Assembly: GCA_035610365.1 (NCBI GenBank) | Contig: CM069433.1 | Span: forward strand, 167,602,882-167,666,881 | Origin: Aquatica leii | Lineage: Eukaryota > Arthropoda > Insecta > Coleoptera > Lampyridae | Direction: 5' to 3' | DNA: 64,000 nucleotides | Shown: positions 48,010 to 57,060 of the stretch, one piece after another | How positions within the stretch are numbered: the first letter of the stretch is position 1 | Layout of the letters: every line of letters begins with the position of its first letter | Position numbers and translations under genes: made by a program | Notes under the pieces: model-generated | Database searches by the model: none | What the model was told of the DNA's origin: nothing | What the model saw: only the letters and a program-made list of their open reading frames with translations

Positions 48010-48461
48010 TGAAACGTTCAAGAAATTACTTGCAAACGCAAGAGCCTTCTAGAATGCTGTTATCTATTTTCTAGAAGTTATAGCGAAAAGTGACGAACGA
48101 TCGAGAAGGATTTCCGTATGTCTTTATATAGCGACGAGACAGATCGTAGGTCAGTTATTGTCGAAACGCGAATGCAGCTGTATTAAGAAGATTATCAAGT
48201 GACAATAAATCGTTAGCACGTGTGTGTCTACATAAATAAATCGAGAATAATCGTGTATGTGATAATTAGTGTAAACAAGTGTGAAATCCGAGGCCGTTAT
48301 CTTATCTTAAGTGATATAAATTATAGTGTAAGTGTTTTTATTAAATATTATTATAAGATTTAATTAGTTCGGTTAATTTAAAAGTGTATATATTTCTAGA
48401 ATAAGTAAACGTAGTTTTAATCGTTTAAATAAATTAGTTTTTAATAAATAGATTCGTAACA
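48010..48461 (+). repeat. Gypsy 5' LTR
   Basis: 452 bp, TGAAACG...GTAACA. It contains a TATA box (48125-48130) and, 26-28 bp downstream, an initiator-like TCAGTT (48151-48156). AATAAA at 48204-48209 may serve polyadenylation in the 3' copy. Confidence 0.95.
48125..48156 (+). promoter_or_regulatory. LTR core promoter (TATA and initiator)
   Basis: TATATA at 48125-48130 and TCAGTT at 48151-48156 have the spacing of an insect RNA polymerase II core promoter. The start of the R region would then be near 48153. Confidence 0.6.
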
Positions 48462-48462
48462 T

Positions 48463-48480
48463 TGGTGTCGGTGTCGGGTT
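48463..48480 (+). other. Gypsy primer binding site
   Basis: TGGTGTCGGTGTCGGGTT begins one base after the LTR. A tRNA 3' end ending CCA would pair with it, and the implied tRNA has a plausible T-arm (complement contains AACCCGACACCGACACCA). I cannot name the tRNA. Confidence 0.6.
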
Positions 48481-48722
48481 CGTTTTTATTAGTGTAAATA
48501 CCATTAAGTAATTTAATATCGCTCGAGATACGATACGCGTGTTTGTTTATAAAGTATAAAATAGTGTTTATTAAACTTTTTCTTTTAACAAGTGCGTGAT
48601 CACGTTATTAATTAAATTCGTGGTTTATTATTAATAAGTGGATCGTTATTAAAATTTTGTGTTATTCAAAAACTGCATTTTAAAAAGTAGTGTATTTAAA
48701 CTTTATATTCGTGTTTAAATTT

Positions 48723-51700
48723 ATGCCGGTAACGCGTTCGCAAGCAGTTAAAATGGATGCAAAGCTATTTGAATTTCTTGAATCAATCAAAAATGGTCAG
48801 GAAGCGATGAATAAAAATATCCAAGAAAAACTGTCCGAAAATTCTCAGAAAATTGAAGAAAAATTATTTGAAAATACCCAGAAGATAGAAGAAAAATTGA
48901 TGGAAAATTCTAGACGTTTAAAAGAAGAAATACAAACGAGCATAGAAAATCAAATAAAAAGTGTTCAAGAGGAAACCCAAATAGATATGTTAAATTTAAA
49001 AGAAGAAATTTGCGAATCTATGAATGAAAAAATAGAAGCAGTAGGGGATAGAATGAAACTGCTTGAAGAAAGAATGAACCAAATGATTTGCCATAGTGAA
49101 GGAAGCGTCACGAGTGAAGATTTAATAATGGACCATCGAGAAGAAAACACTCATAAATTCAAAGTTGTACCTCCGAATTTTGATGGTAAAGTTCCATGGT
49201 CAACCTACTACAAGCAGTTTGAAGCCGCAGCTACTGCTAATGGTTGGAGCAACAAGCAGAAAGCGACGTCTTTAATAGTGTCCTTACGTGGAGAAGCGCT
49301 GGGAATTTTACAAACTGTTCCGGACCATCTGCAAGAAAATTACGAACTCTTAATATCACGATTAGAAATGAGATATGGGGATGCTCATCTTCAACAAGTA
49401 TACCAAGCTCAAATTAAAAGTCGGGTTCAGAAAGCTGCCGAAACTCTTCAAGAGTTTGAGGCTGACATCGCCAGACTAACACGGCTTGCGTATCCTACAG
49501 CACCGGATACCTTCCTGGAGCAGTTAGCTATTCAAACTTTCGTAGATGGCCTCCGAGACAGCGAAACACAGCAGACTCTCCGGTTAGCTCGACCGAAGAC
49601 ATTGGATGACGCTTTGGTGCATGCTTTGGAGTTTGAAGCAGCAAAACAAGCATCGCAGCGAGATGGTCATAGACCCTGCTGTGCTACAGAAGTACCCGCG
49701 CAAACACGGGAAAGCATCGAGGAGATAGCGCGACGATTACTTCGGGAAAGAGGAGTGACAGCTTTGAACTGCGATGAAATAGGCCATGTACGACGGCATC
49801 GTACCAAACCTAAGAAGAGGACTAGAAGAGCCCTCGAAAATTTGGAACGAGGCGAGCGAAAGAAACAAAAAGTAATCTCATCTAGTCAAACTCCGGAGGT
49901 TACAATCCAAATGGTATCGCCTAGAGAGCAATTGCATAGCATTTATCTCGATGGCAAGATCAATGGGAGAAGCGTTCAGTTACTGGTTGACACGGGAGCT
50001 ACGAAGACCATCATTCGTCCTGACATCTTATTGGAAAACGAGAAGACATCACCAGTAACAGTACGACTTCGAACAGCGACGGGCGACGAAATACCTACTC
50101 ACGGACAAGTCAAAGTAACCATTGGTTTGGGAAATGGAGTACTCGACCATCAAGTACTGGTAGCCGACATCACGGAAGAAGTTATCCTGGGAATGGACGT
50201 GATAAAGAAGTATGGGTTCCATTTGGATATGAAGAACGATGTCCTGAAGATCGACAATGAAGAAATTCCTTTTCATTCGTCAGAGAAGGCAGCCGTGCGA
50301 GTCTTATTGAGTGAAGACGTGACTCTGCCTGCAAGGACTGAAAGTGTGGTGATGGCACGCCTGGATGGAAGTCTCCGGGAAGGCTACATACGCGCGATTG
50401 AACCACTGGAGGGCGGCTTAGTTGAAAAGGGACTACTCGTTGGCAGAACTTTAGTACGAGTAAATAACACGATGCCAGTAAGGATCTTAAACATCAACTC
50501 AGATCCTGTAACGTTGAAAAAGAAGACCGTGGTAGGCCAATGCACGCCAGTATCACAAATTGTGAGATGCGTGAAGACGAACGAAGATACGCCGCCGAAA
50601 AAGTGTCCACAACATCTATTGGACATTCTTACCACCAAATGCCAAAACCTCAGCCAAGACCAGCTGGCTAAAGTTAAAGTGTTGATCCAAGAGTACCAAG
50701 ATGTGTTCGCGCTGGAGAGTGGCTCCAAAGGAAGAACTAACGTGGTGAAACATAAAATTAATACCGGAGACGCTCGGCCGATACGACAACATCCACGCAG
50801 ACTTCCTTTGGCGAAAAGAGAAGAAGCCGAACAAATAATTACGGATATGGAGAGAGAAGGCGTGATTGAACCTTCAAATAGTCCATGGGCATCCCCAGTG
50901 GTACTCGTAAAGAAGAAGGATGGATCAACGAGGTTTTGCGTAGACTACAGGCAGCTAAACGACGTGACCAAAAAGGACAGCTACCCTTTACCCAGAATTG
51001 ACGATACGCTAGACACCCTGTCAGGATCCCAGTGGTTTTCTACGTTAGATTTAAAGAGTGGATACTGGCAGGTAGAATTAGAACCCAAGGATCGTGAAAA
51101 AACAGCTTTTACTATCGGAACTGGTTTGTGGCAGTTCACTGTAATGCCCTTCGGCCTGTGTAACGCTCGTGCAACGTTCGAGCGTTTGATGGAGACCATC
51201 TTGCGCGGATTGTCTTGGAAGACGTGCTTGGTTTACCTGGACGACGTGATCGTGGTTGGAAGGTCGTTTGAAGAGCACTTGAACAACTTGAAGGAAGTGT
51301 TCCAGAGATTACGTGGGGCTAACCTCAAACTGAGCCCAAAGAAGTGCCACGTATTTAAGAAGGAAGTCCAATACCTTGGCCACGTCGTATGTAGAGATGG
51401 AGTAAGGGCTGACCCAGACAAAATCCGAGCAGTGCAAGCATGGCCAAGACCGATCGACAAACATCAGGTCCGAAGTTTCCTTGGGTTGTGCACTTATTAT
51501 AGAAGATTTGTCCCCGGATTTGCCAATATTGCCAAACCATTGACAAAACTAACCGAAGAAAAAGCAGAATTTAGATGGAATGAAGACTGCGAAAATTCTT
51601 TTAATCAACTAAAACAGGCCCTAGTCACTTTGCCGATTTTGAGTTATCCACAAGAAGATGGAAAGTTTGTTTTGGATACCGACGCAAGCAATATGGCCAT

Positions 51701-54176
51701 AGGCGCGGTCCTTTCGCAGGTTCAAGATGGACAAGAAAAGGTTATCGCGTACTTTAGCAAGGTTTTGTCTAGGCCAGAAAGGAATTATTGCGTGACTAGG
51801 AGGGAGCTGTTAGCAGTCGTTAAGTCCATCGAACATTTCTACAAGTATTTGTATGGACGAAAATTCTTACTGAGAACAGACCACGCCGCTTTAAAATGGC
51901 TACTGCAGTTCCGTAACCCAGAAGGACAAGTAGCAAGATGGATCGAGAGACTGCAAGAGTATGACTACGACACAGAACACCGTGCCGGAAGCAGTCACCG
52001 AAACGCTGATGCCTTGTCCAGAAGACCATGTCCGGCGGACTGCAGCCATTGTTCGCGACTGGAAGAAAAAGTCGAATGTCTCCGGAGAACTGCTATGGTT
52101 GATGATGAGTGGGAACCTGAGCAGTTACGTCGCGAACAAGAAGACGATCCTGAAATAAGACTACTCCTGGACTGGAAAGAAAGCGGCCGACGACCAACCT
52201 GGGAAGAAGTGAGTGCTTTGGGCAAAAATATCAAAGCGTACTGGGCGCAGTGGGACTCCTTGATAGTAGAAGACGGTCTTCTTAAGCGATCCCTAGAAAG
52301 TGCCGAGGGCACGGGAAACAGACTACAGCTGGTAGTGCCGAAGAGCAGGGTGACCGAAGTGTTGAAGCATCTCCACGATGGGACATCAGGAGGACACTTT
52401 GGCATTAAGAAGACGTTGGGTAAAGTGCGAGAACGATTCTACTGGATGAACTGCAAAGAGGACGTCATGAAATGGTGCCGTAAATGCATAGTCTGCGCTT
52501 CAGGAAATGGTCCAGCGAGAAAGCGCAAAGCACCCATGAAACAATACAACGTAGGAAGCCCTTTGGAAAGAGTAGCGATTGACATCGCAGGGCCGTTCCC
52601 AGAATCCGATTCGGGAAATAAATACATCCTGGTGGCGATGAATTATTTCACGAAATGGACGGAGGCTTACGCCATACCCAATCAGGAAGCAGCTACAGTC
52701 GCAGACGTATTAGTAAAGGAGTTTTTCTGCCGGTTTGGAGTTCCGTTGGAATTACACTCCGATCAAGGCCGCAATTTTGAGTCTGGGCTGTTTCAAGAAG
52801 TTTGCCGACTGTTAGGAACTAAAAAGACTAGGACAACGCCTCTCCATCCCCAATCTGATGGCATGGTTGAACGGATGAATCGAACAATGGGCAAGTACTT
52901 AGCCAAGGTAGTGTCCGAACACCAAAGAGACTGGGATCAGTACTTGCACCTTTTCCTAATGGTATACCGACCATCCGTTCACGAAAGCACAGGTCAAACA
53001 CCATCCTGTGTCATGCTCGGTCGTGAGATAAGATTACCATGCGATCTTCAATTTGGACGAAGACCGGAAGAAGAAGTCGCTGGAGAAGATTACGTCAGCA
53101 AGCTGGCAAAGAGGCTAGACGAAGTACATGAAGAGGTTTGTAAAAACACACAAATTGCCAGCGACAGGATGAAAACAAGATATGACGTCAAGGCGCAAAA
53201 TGGTGGGTTTCAACCTGGCGATATGGTGTGGTTGTATAACCCTCAAAGGAGACGTGGTTTGTCGCCGAAGCTGCAAAGGCAATGGGAGGGCCCCTATGAA
53301 GTCGTGCAGCGTATTAACGACGTTATATACCGCATCCGAAAACCGCCCAGAGGCAAGCCAAAAGTGGTCCACGTCGATCGTCTAGCCCCGTTTGCTGGCG
53401 ATAACCACAATCCGCAAGTTCAGGTCCGAACCAGAGTAATAAGTAGCAGAACCAGGAATCCAATCGAAGAAATGGAGTTCGAAAAGTTTATGAACTTATA
53501 CGGAGGTTCTGGAAAAGCTAGGTTCGGAGTTACCACCGAGGAACAACAAGACCTGTTCCAGACACAAAAAGATTACGCCATCGCACATTGCGTTAGCGAA
53601 GACCTTGACATGTCCAAAGGGGTTGCAGTCGTGTTTAAAAAGAAGTTTGGACAGCTAGATGAATTACGAAGACAGCAACCGGCAGTCGGAAAGGTTTTAG
53701 GACTACGTGGTGACGGACGCTTCGTTTTCTATCTGGTCACCAAGAAATACTCACTCGTCAAGCCGTTATACAAAGATCTGTGGCGAACATTATGGAGTCT
53801 CAAGAGACAAGTGGAGTTCCATCATGTTAAGAAATTGGCAGTACCCAAGCTTGGTTGTGGCTTAGACCAACTGAATTGGAGGACAGTTCAAAACATGTTG
53901 GAGGTCGTCTTCCGAGGAACAGGCATTCAAGTGTTGGTCTGTAGTTACCAACCGAGGAGAGTATTGGGTCAGGAAAAGTTCATTGACTGTTACTTTTATG
54001 GTCAAGGAAGTTGCCGAAATGGAGGAAGCTGCCGCTATCGCCACGATCCCTTTTACCGGTGTCGCATCCAGTCTCCTGTTCTGCGACAGAACAGTCCTAA
54101 GAAGGGGGCAGTGAAACGTTCAAGAAATTACTTGCAAACGCAAGAGCCTTCTAGAATGCTGTTATCTATTTTCTAG
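48723..54176 (+). CDS. Gypsy Gag-Pol polyprotein fused to a TARG1-like macrodomain and CCCH zinc finger
   Basis: One 1817-residue ORF; the start is the ATG at 48723, although the frame is open back to 48690 with no earlier ATG. In order: coiled coil (about 10-120) with three 11-residue repeats from residue 35; Gag (about 140-310); a degenerate zinc knuckle keeping only C350 and H355; aspartic protease (D423, DTGAT); reverse transcriptase (D776 and YLDD with D840-D841); RNase H (D985 region); integrase zinc domain (H1218, H1225, C1255, C1258) and core (D1287, D1347, E1383, 35 residues between the last two); GPY motif (1523-1525). Then a macrodomain (about 1611-1744) with the TKK Lys 1674 and GCGLD Asp 1715, equivalent to catalytic K84 and D125 of human TARG1. 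Last, a C-x7-C-x5-C-x3-H finger (C1756, C1764, C1770, H1774). The final 21 residues are encoded by the 3' LTR. Retrotransposition functions are known for the family; a role for the added domains is inference. Confidence 0.95.
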   Translation: MPVTRSQAVKMDAKLFEFLESIKNGQEAMNKNIQEKLSENSQKIEEKLFENTQKIEEKLMENSRRLKEEIQTSIENQIKSVQEETQIDMLNLKEEICESMNEKIEAVGDRMKLLEERMNQMICHSEGSVTSEDLIMDHREENTHKFKVVPPNFDGKVPWSTYYKQFEAAATANGWSNKQKATSLIVSLRGEALGILQTVPDHLQENYELLISRLEMRYGDAHLQQVYQAQIKSRVQKAAETLQEFEADIARLTRLAYPTAPDTFLEQLAIQTFVDGLRDSETQQTLRLARPKTLDDALVHALEFEAAKQASQRDGHRPCCATEVPAQTRESIEEIARRLLRERGVTALNCDEIGHVRRHRTKPKKRTRRALENLERGERKKQKVISSSQTPEVTIQMVSPREQLHSIYLDGKINGRSVQLLVDTGATKTIIRPDILLENEKTSPVTVRLRTATGDEIPTHGQVKVTIGLGNGVLDHQVLVADITEEVILGMDVIKKYGFHLDMKNDVLKIDNEEIPFHSSEKAAVRVLLSEDVTLPARTESVVMARLDGSLREGYIRAIEPLEGGLVEKGLLVGRTLVRVNNTMPVRILNINSDPVTLKKKTVVGQCTPVSQIVRCVKTNEDTPPKKCPQHLLDILTTKCQNLSQDQLAKVKVLIQEYQDVFALESGSKGRTNVVKHKINTGDARPIRQHPRRLPLAKREEAEQIITDMEREGVIEPSNSPWASPVVLVKKKDGSTRFCVDYRQLNDVTKKDSYPLPRIDDTLDTLSGSQWFSTLDLKSGYWQVELEPKDREKTAFTIGTGLWQFTVMPFGLCNARATFERLMETILRGLSWKTCLVYLDDVIVVGRSFEEHLNNLKEVFQRLRGANLKLSPKKCHVFKKEVQYLGHVVCRDGVRADPDKIRAVQAWPRPIDKHQVRSFLGLCTYYRRFVPGFANIAKPLTKLTEEKAEFRWNEDCENSFNQLKQALVTLPILSYPQEDGKFVLDTDASNMAIGAVLSQVQDGQEKVIAYFSKVLSRPERNYCVTRRELLAVVKSIEHFYKYLYGRKFLLRTDHAALKWLLQFRNPEGQVARWIERLQEYDYDTEHRAGSSHRNADALSRRPCPADCSHCSRLEEKVECLRRTAMVDDEWEPEQLRREQEDDPEIRLLLDWKESGRRPTWEEVSALGKNIKAYWAQWDSLIVEDGLLKRSLESAEGTGNRLQLVVPKSRVTEVLKHLHDGTSGGHFGIKKTLGKVRERFYWMNCKEDVMKWCRKCIVCASGNGPARKRKAPMKQYNVGSPLERVAIDIAGPFPESDSGNKYILVAMNYFTKWTEAYAIPNQEAATVADVLVKEFFCRFGVPLELHSDQGRNFESGLFQEVCRLLGTKKTRTTPLHPQSDGMVERMNRTMGKYLAKVVSEHQRDWDQYLHLFLMVYRPSVHESTGQTPSCVMLGREIRLPCDLQFGRRPEEEVAGEDYVSKLAKRLDEVHEEVCKNTQIASDRMKTRYDVKAQNGGFQPGDMVWLYNPQRRRGLSPKLQRQWEGPYEVVQRINDVIYRIRKPPRGKPKVVHVDRLAPFAGDNHNPQVQVRTRVISSRTRNPIEEMEFEKFMNLYGGSGKARFGVTTEEQQDLFQTQKDYAIAHCVSEDLDMSKGVAVVFKKKFGQLDELRRQQPAVGKVLGLRGDGRFVFYLVTKKYSLVKPLYKDLWRTLWSLKRQVEFHHVKKLAVPKLGCGLDQLNWRTVQNMLEVVFRGTGIQVLVCSYQPRRVLGQEKFIDCYFYGQGSCRNGGSCRYRHDPFYRCRIQSPVLRQNSPKKGAVKRSRNYLQTQEPSRMLLSIF
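53553..53954 (+). other. Macrodomain (TARG1/OARD1 type) within the polyprotein
   Basis: This region starts AIAHCVSEDLDMSKG and contains VVFKKKFG, then a strand-rich core with LVTKK (Lys at 53742-53744) and VPKLGCGLDQLNW (Asp at 53865-53867). TARG1 removes ADP-ribose from acidic side chains through a Lys and an Asp that are 41 residues apart; here the spacing is also 41. The cysteine and glycine of the GCGLD loop are intact, so hydrolase activity is plausible. It has no introns. Confidence 0.9.
53988..54044 (+). other. CCCH zinc finger within the polyprotein
   Basis: The residues CYFYGQGSCRNGGSCRYRH fit C-x7-C-x5-C-x3-H with aromatic residues between the first two ligands, as in RNA-binding CCCH fingers. 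Such fingers are not a normal part of Ty3/gypsy polyproteins. Confidence 0.9.
54100..54111 (+). other. Gypsy polypurine tract, inside the coding region
   Basis: agaagggggcag ends directly at the TG of the 3' LTR, as needed for plus-strand priming. It is translated as part of the polyprotein tail. Confidence 0.8.
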
Positions 54177-54563
54177 AAGTTATAGCGAAAAGTGACGAAC
54201 GATCGAGAAGGATTTCCGTATGTCTTTATATAGCGACGAGACAGATCGTAGGTCAGTTATTGTCGAAACGCGAATGCAGCTGTATTAAGAAGATTATCAA
54301 GTGAAAATAAATCGTTAGCACGTGTGTGTCTACATAAATAAATCGAGAATAATCGTGTATGTGATAATTAGTGTAAACAAGTGTGAAATCCGAGGCCGTT
54401 ATCTTATCTTAAGTGATATAAATTATAGTGTAAGTGTTTTTATTAAATATTATTATTAGATTTAATAAGTTGGGTTAATTTAAAAGTGTATATATTTCTA
54501 GAATAAGTAAACGTAGTTTTAATCGTTTAAATAAATTAGTTTTTAATAAATAAATACGCAACA
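54112..54563 (+). repeat. Gypsy 3' LTR
   Basis: 452 bp, the partner of 48010-48461. The first 65 bp are also the end of the ORF (stop at 54174-54176). Differences from the 5' LTR cluster in the last 250 bp. Confidence 0.95.
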
Positions 54564-54769
54564 ATACTTAATTACAAAACACTTGCAAAAGGTTTTAACA
54601 ACGCTATTTTAACCACTTGTATTAATATTATAACAATTAGTATTATTAACAAAATACAGTGTTGTCACTTCTATTTTATATACATGATGGTCCACATTTA
54701 ATATCGTGGTATTTCAACATTTTCTTTCAATATTAAACGTGCCAAAAAACAATGTGGTCAAAAAATTTT

Positions 54770-57060
54770 ATGTTTGTCGTATTTTACAACCTAAACATTT
54801 AGTTAGCATGTCTGCTACCATTTTAACAGTTGACATATATAGTAACTTTACTATATTACTTTTAACTTTCTCGCAAATAAAGTGATACTTGACATGTATG
54901 CGTTTTGTTCTGTTGTGGAAAGTCTTACTCTCAGATAATTTTATCGTTTATCGTAAATAGCCATAAAAATTTCTCAAAATTTACTATGTAAAATACATAT
55001 CAATTTTAGACAATGAGATAGCTCTGCCATTATATTTTGCTTATGTTACTTACATCATTTATTAATATAAGGCTGTAGGTCTGTCAGTGCATTTGTGAAA
55101 ATACAGTAGAGTGTTCTCTCACTGTTGACGACCCCCAAAAGGACTAAAAGACCGTTCAGTGGTTTACTATGATCAACGTTTACACATCTATAGCAATTTT
55201 TAAATAAATTGTAACGTTTGCAGTTTTTTTCCATATATTTATTTCTTGAAATTTGACTCAACAAGTATTGATCTAACTTTCTCAAATATAGAACAATTAT
55301 ACCGCCCAGCTACACCATTGTGTTAGGGACTCTGTGGTTAAGGAACTTTTACAAACGATCATTACACTCACGTTTAGTTTGATTATCGACTAAACAACAA
55401 AATTCTTTAAACGCATCAGAAAATTTATATTTCTAGCTTAAGAAATAACAGAATACTTGTATTGTCGTCAGTTAAATTAAACATGTATTTGAAACCACCA
55501 CACGATTCAACTTTTATGAGTCATTTTATGAGTGCGCCACTGGCGGTATAATATCAGCTGCGTACCATTTCGTTTTTGACATTACTTGCAAGCAGGTAAA
55601 TTTTGTAGAAGCTTTGACTGTGCAATCGCAAGCACTTTCCTTTTATTTAATTTCACGTCGTCGTTTTACTGTTACAGTTTATGTGATTGAAAATACTTTT
55701 AAATTAGGATTCTTTTACTGAAGGATTTAAATAGTTTTTCTTGTTATTGAACAGCTGCGAGAAGTGCAATCATTATCCCATCATAATCATATTAAAAGTA
55801 TTTAGTGTTATTAATTGTATTAAGCTTTTAGTTAATTTTAATGTATTTACGAAGATTATTACTATTTTATTTTCAGTCGAGTATAACTATTCAGCCTTCA
55901 GCTTATATCAAATATGAGTATTACTGTTTACGTTTATGACTTGAGCCAATCGAGTAACCTTAGTAATGGTTCGTATTCAAGGCCGGTGGTAAACAAACCT
56001 CATCTTTTTTATAAGCATTAGCAGTTGTAACTCCATTTTTTAGAACTCTTACGCTGTAACAGTTAAGATGTCCTACACGTTTGTGCCAAAGCGTCTGAGA
56101 ATTTTACACATTTGCAATGTTTCACATGTTTCACAATTATGTTTAATTTGAGTAGCGTATCATCATTTGTTGCACTAGCTACAGGTTTTCTATTGATATG
56201 AAATTTTTCACTATAAAAAAAATATACATACGTCATAGTCGAAATATATATAATAACCTTTTGAAACTTTAACTGAGAGTAGACTTATCAAAAGATTTTC
56301 AACATGCCTCTAAATTATCCCTTATTACACCATTAGGCTTCAGTATAACTAAACTATTACCACTTCCAATAACACACAATTTTCACTTTAGAAATTTCTT
56401 AATAAGTTTTTGTTGCTGGTCATATGAGATGATGCTTCGCTATTAATATACCAATTGCTGATTTTCATATTAATGCCCAAAGCAGAAGCGGAGAGAGCTT
56501 TCCAGCTTTCTGTATTCATTATGATTCAACTCATCTGAAGTAGTTCTCTTTTGTTGACATTGATTGTTGTAATGCTTTTTTTGTTTTCAACTTTAACACT
56601 ATGGAAATTTCTTGGATTTGGTATTACGTGTTGTTAATACTGAATCACTACCATGTTTACCATTTTGCCACTTTTTATCTTGCAAAAGTTTTTGTTTTAA
56701 CTAAATCTCAAATAATTTCTTCTATTGCATTTTCAAGTGTCAGTACTATTAGTTCATAGTCTTTAGTGAGTCCGTGTAACATTACAGCACCACGAAAATC
56801 ACAATCAATGGGTTTACCAATTGATAGAAGTTGCTGTGCAATAGCCATGATTTCATTATCGTACGGTTCCATATCACCAAAGTTTTCAAGTTCAGTTGAA
56901 CATAAACTTCGTAATAACGCAACCTTTGATGTAGATCTTTGTCTTGAAATGCTACGCCCAAACGTAATTCCGGTAATTTTGGTAATTATTGTAATTTCTT
57001 TCCGTCTTCCATTTGTTCATTTCTTCTCTTTTAAACACAAAACTAGCGTTTATAATTTGT
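54770..57060 (-). pseudogene. Decayed Copia retrotransposon, third family
   Basis: The minus strand carries Copia blocks in proper order. They are a Gag stretch (56950-56740) with ELENFGDMEPYDNEIMAIAQ and MLHGLTKDYELIVLTLENAI, the protease site altered to WYINSEASSHMTSN (about 56465-56425), and the pre-integrase LWHKRVGHLN (about 56090-56060). After a gap of about 1 kb comes the RNase H tail (ESKTFHNRTKRIHVKYHF, VKMVADMLTKCLG, about 54940-54780). Most of integrase and RT is missing or unreadable. The protease Asp and Gly are changed (NSEA for DSGA). The gypsy element lies just 200 bp away. Confidence 0.7.

Larger units (their letters stand above)
48006..54567 (+). mobile_element. Young Ty3/gypsy LTR retrotransposon with macrodomain and CCCH finger
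   Basis: The element runs from TG (48010) to CA (54563) and is flanked by the 4-bp duplication ATAC (48006-48009, 54564-54567). It has two 452-bp LTRs that differ at about 7 positions by eye (about 98.5% identity), a primer site directly after the 5' LTR, a polypurine tract directly before the 3' LTR and one long Gag-Pol ORF without a stop. Integrase lies after RNase H, the Ty3/gypsy order. Its internal GC content is visibly higher than the AT-rich flanks, consistent with recent arrival. There is no env. The extra C-terminal domains are unusual. Confidence 0.97.

Noticed and set aside
48690-48722. Upstream extension of the gypsy ORF from 48690
   Set aside because: It begins with GTG, which is not a likely start in an animal transcript; the first ATG is at 48723.
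50049-53385. Numerous 60-136 codon ORFs antisense to or out of frame with the gypsy Pol
   Set aside because: They are shadows of the 1817-codon ORF, with no independent motifs.
55055-55285. ORF between the two parts of the 54.8-57.1 kb Copia copy, tested as integrase or RT
   Set aside because: No integrase or RT motif could be found in it; left unassigned.
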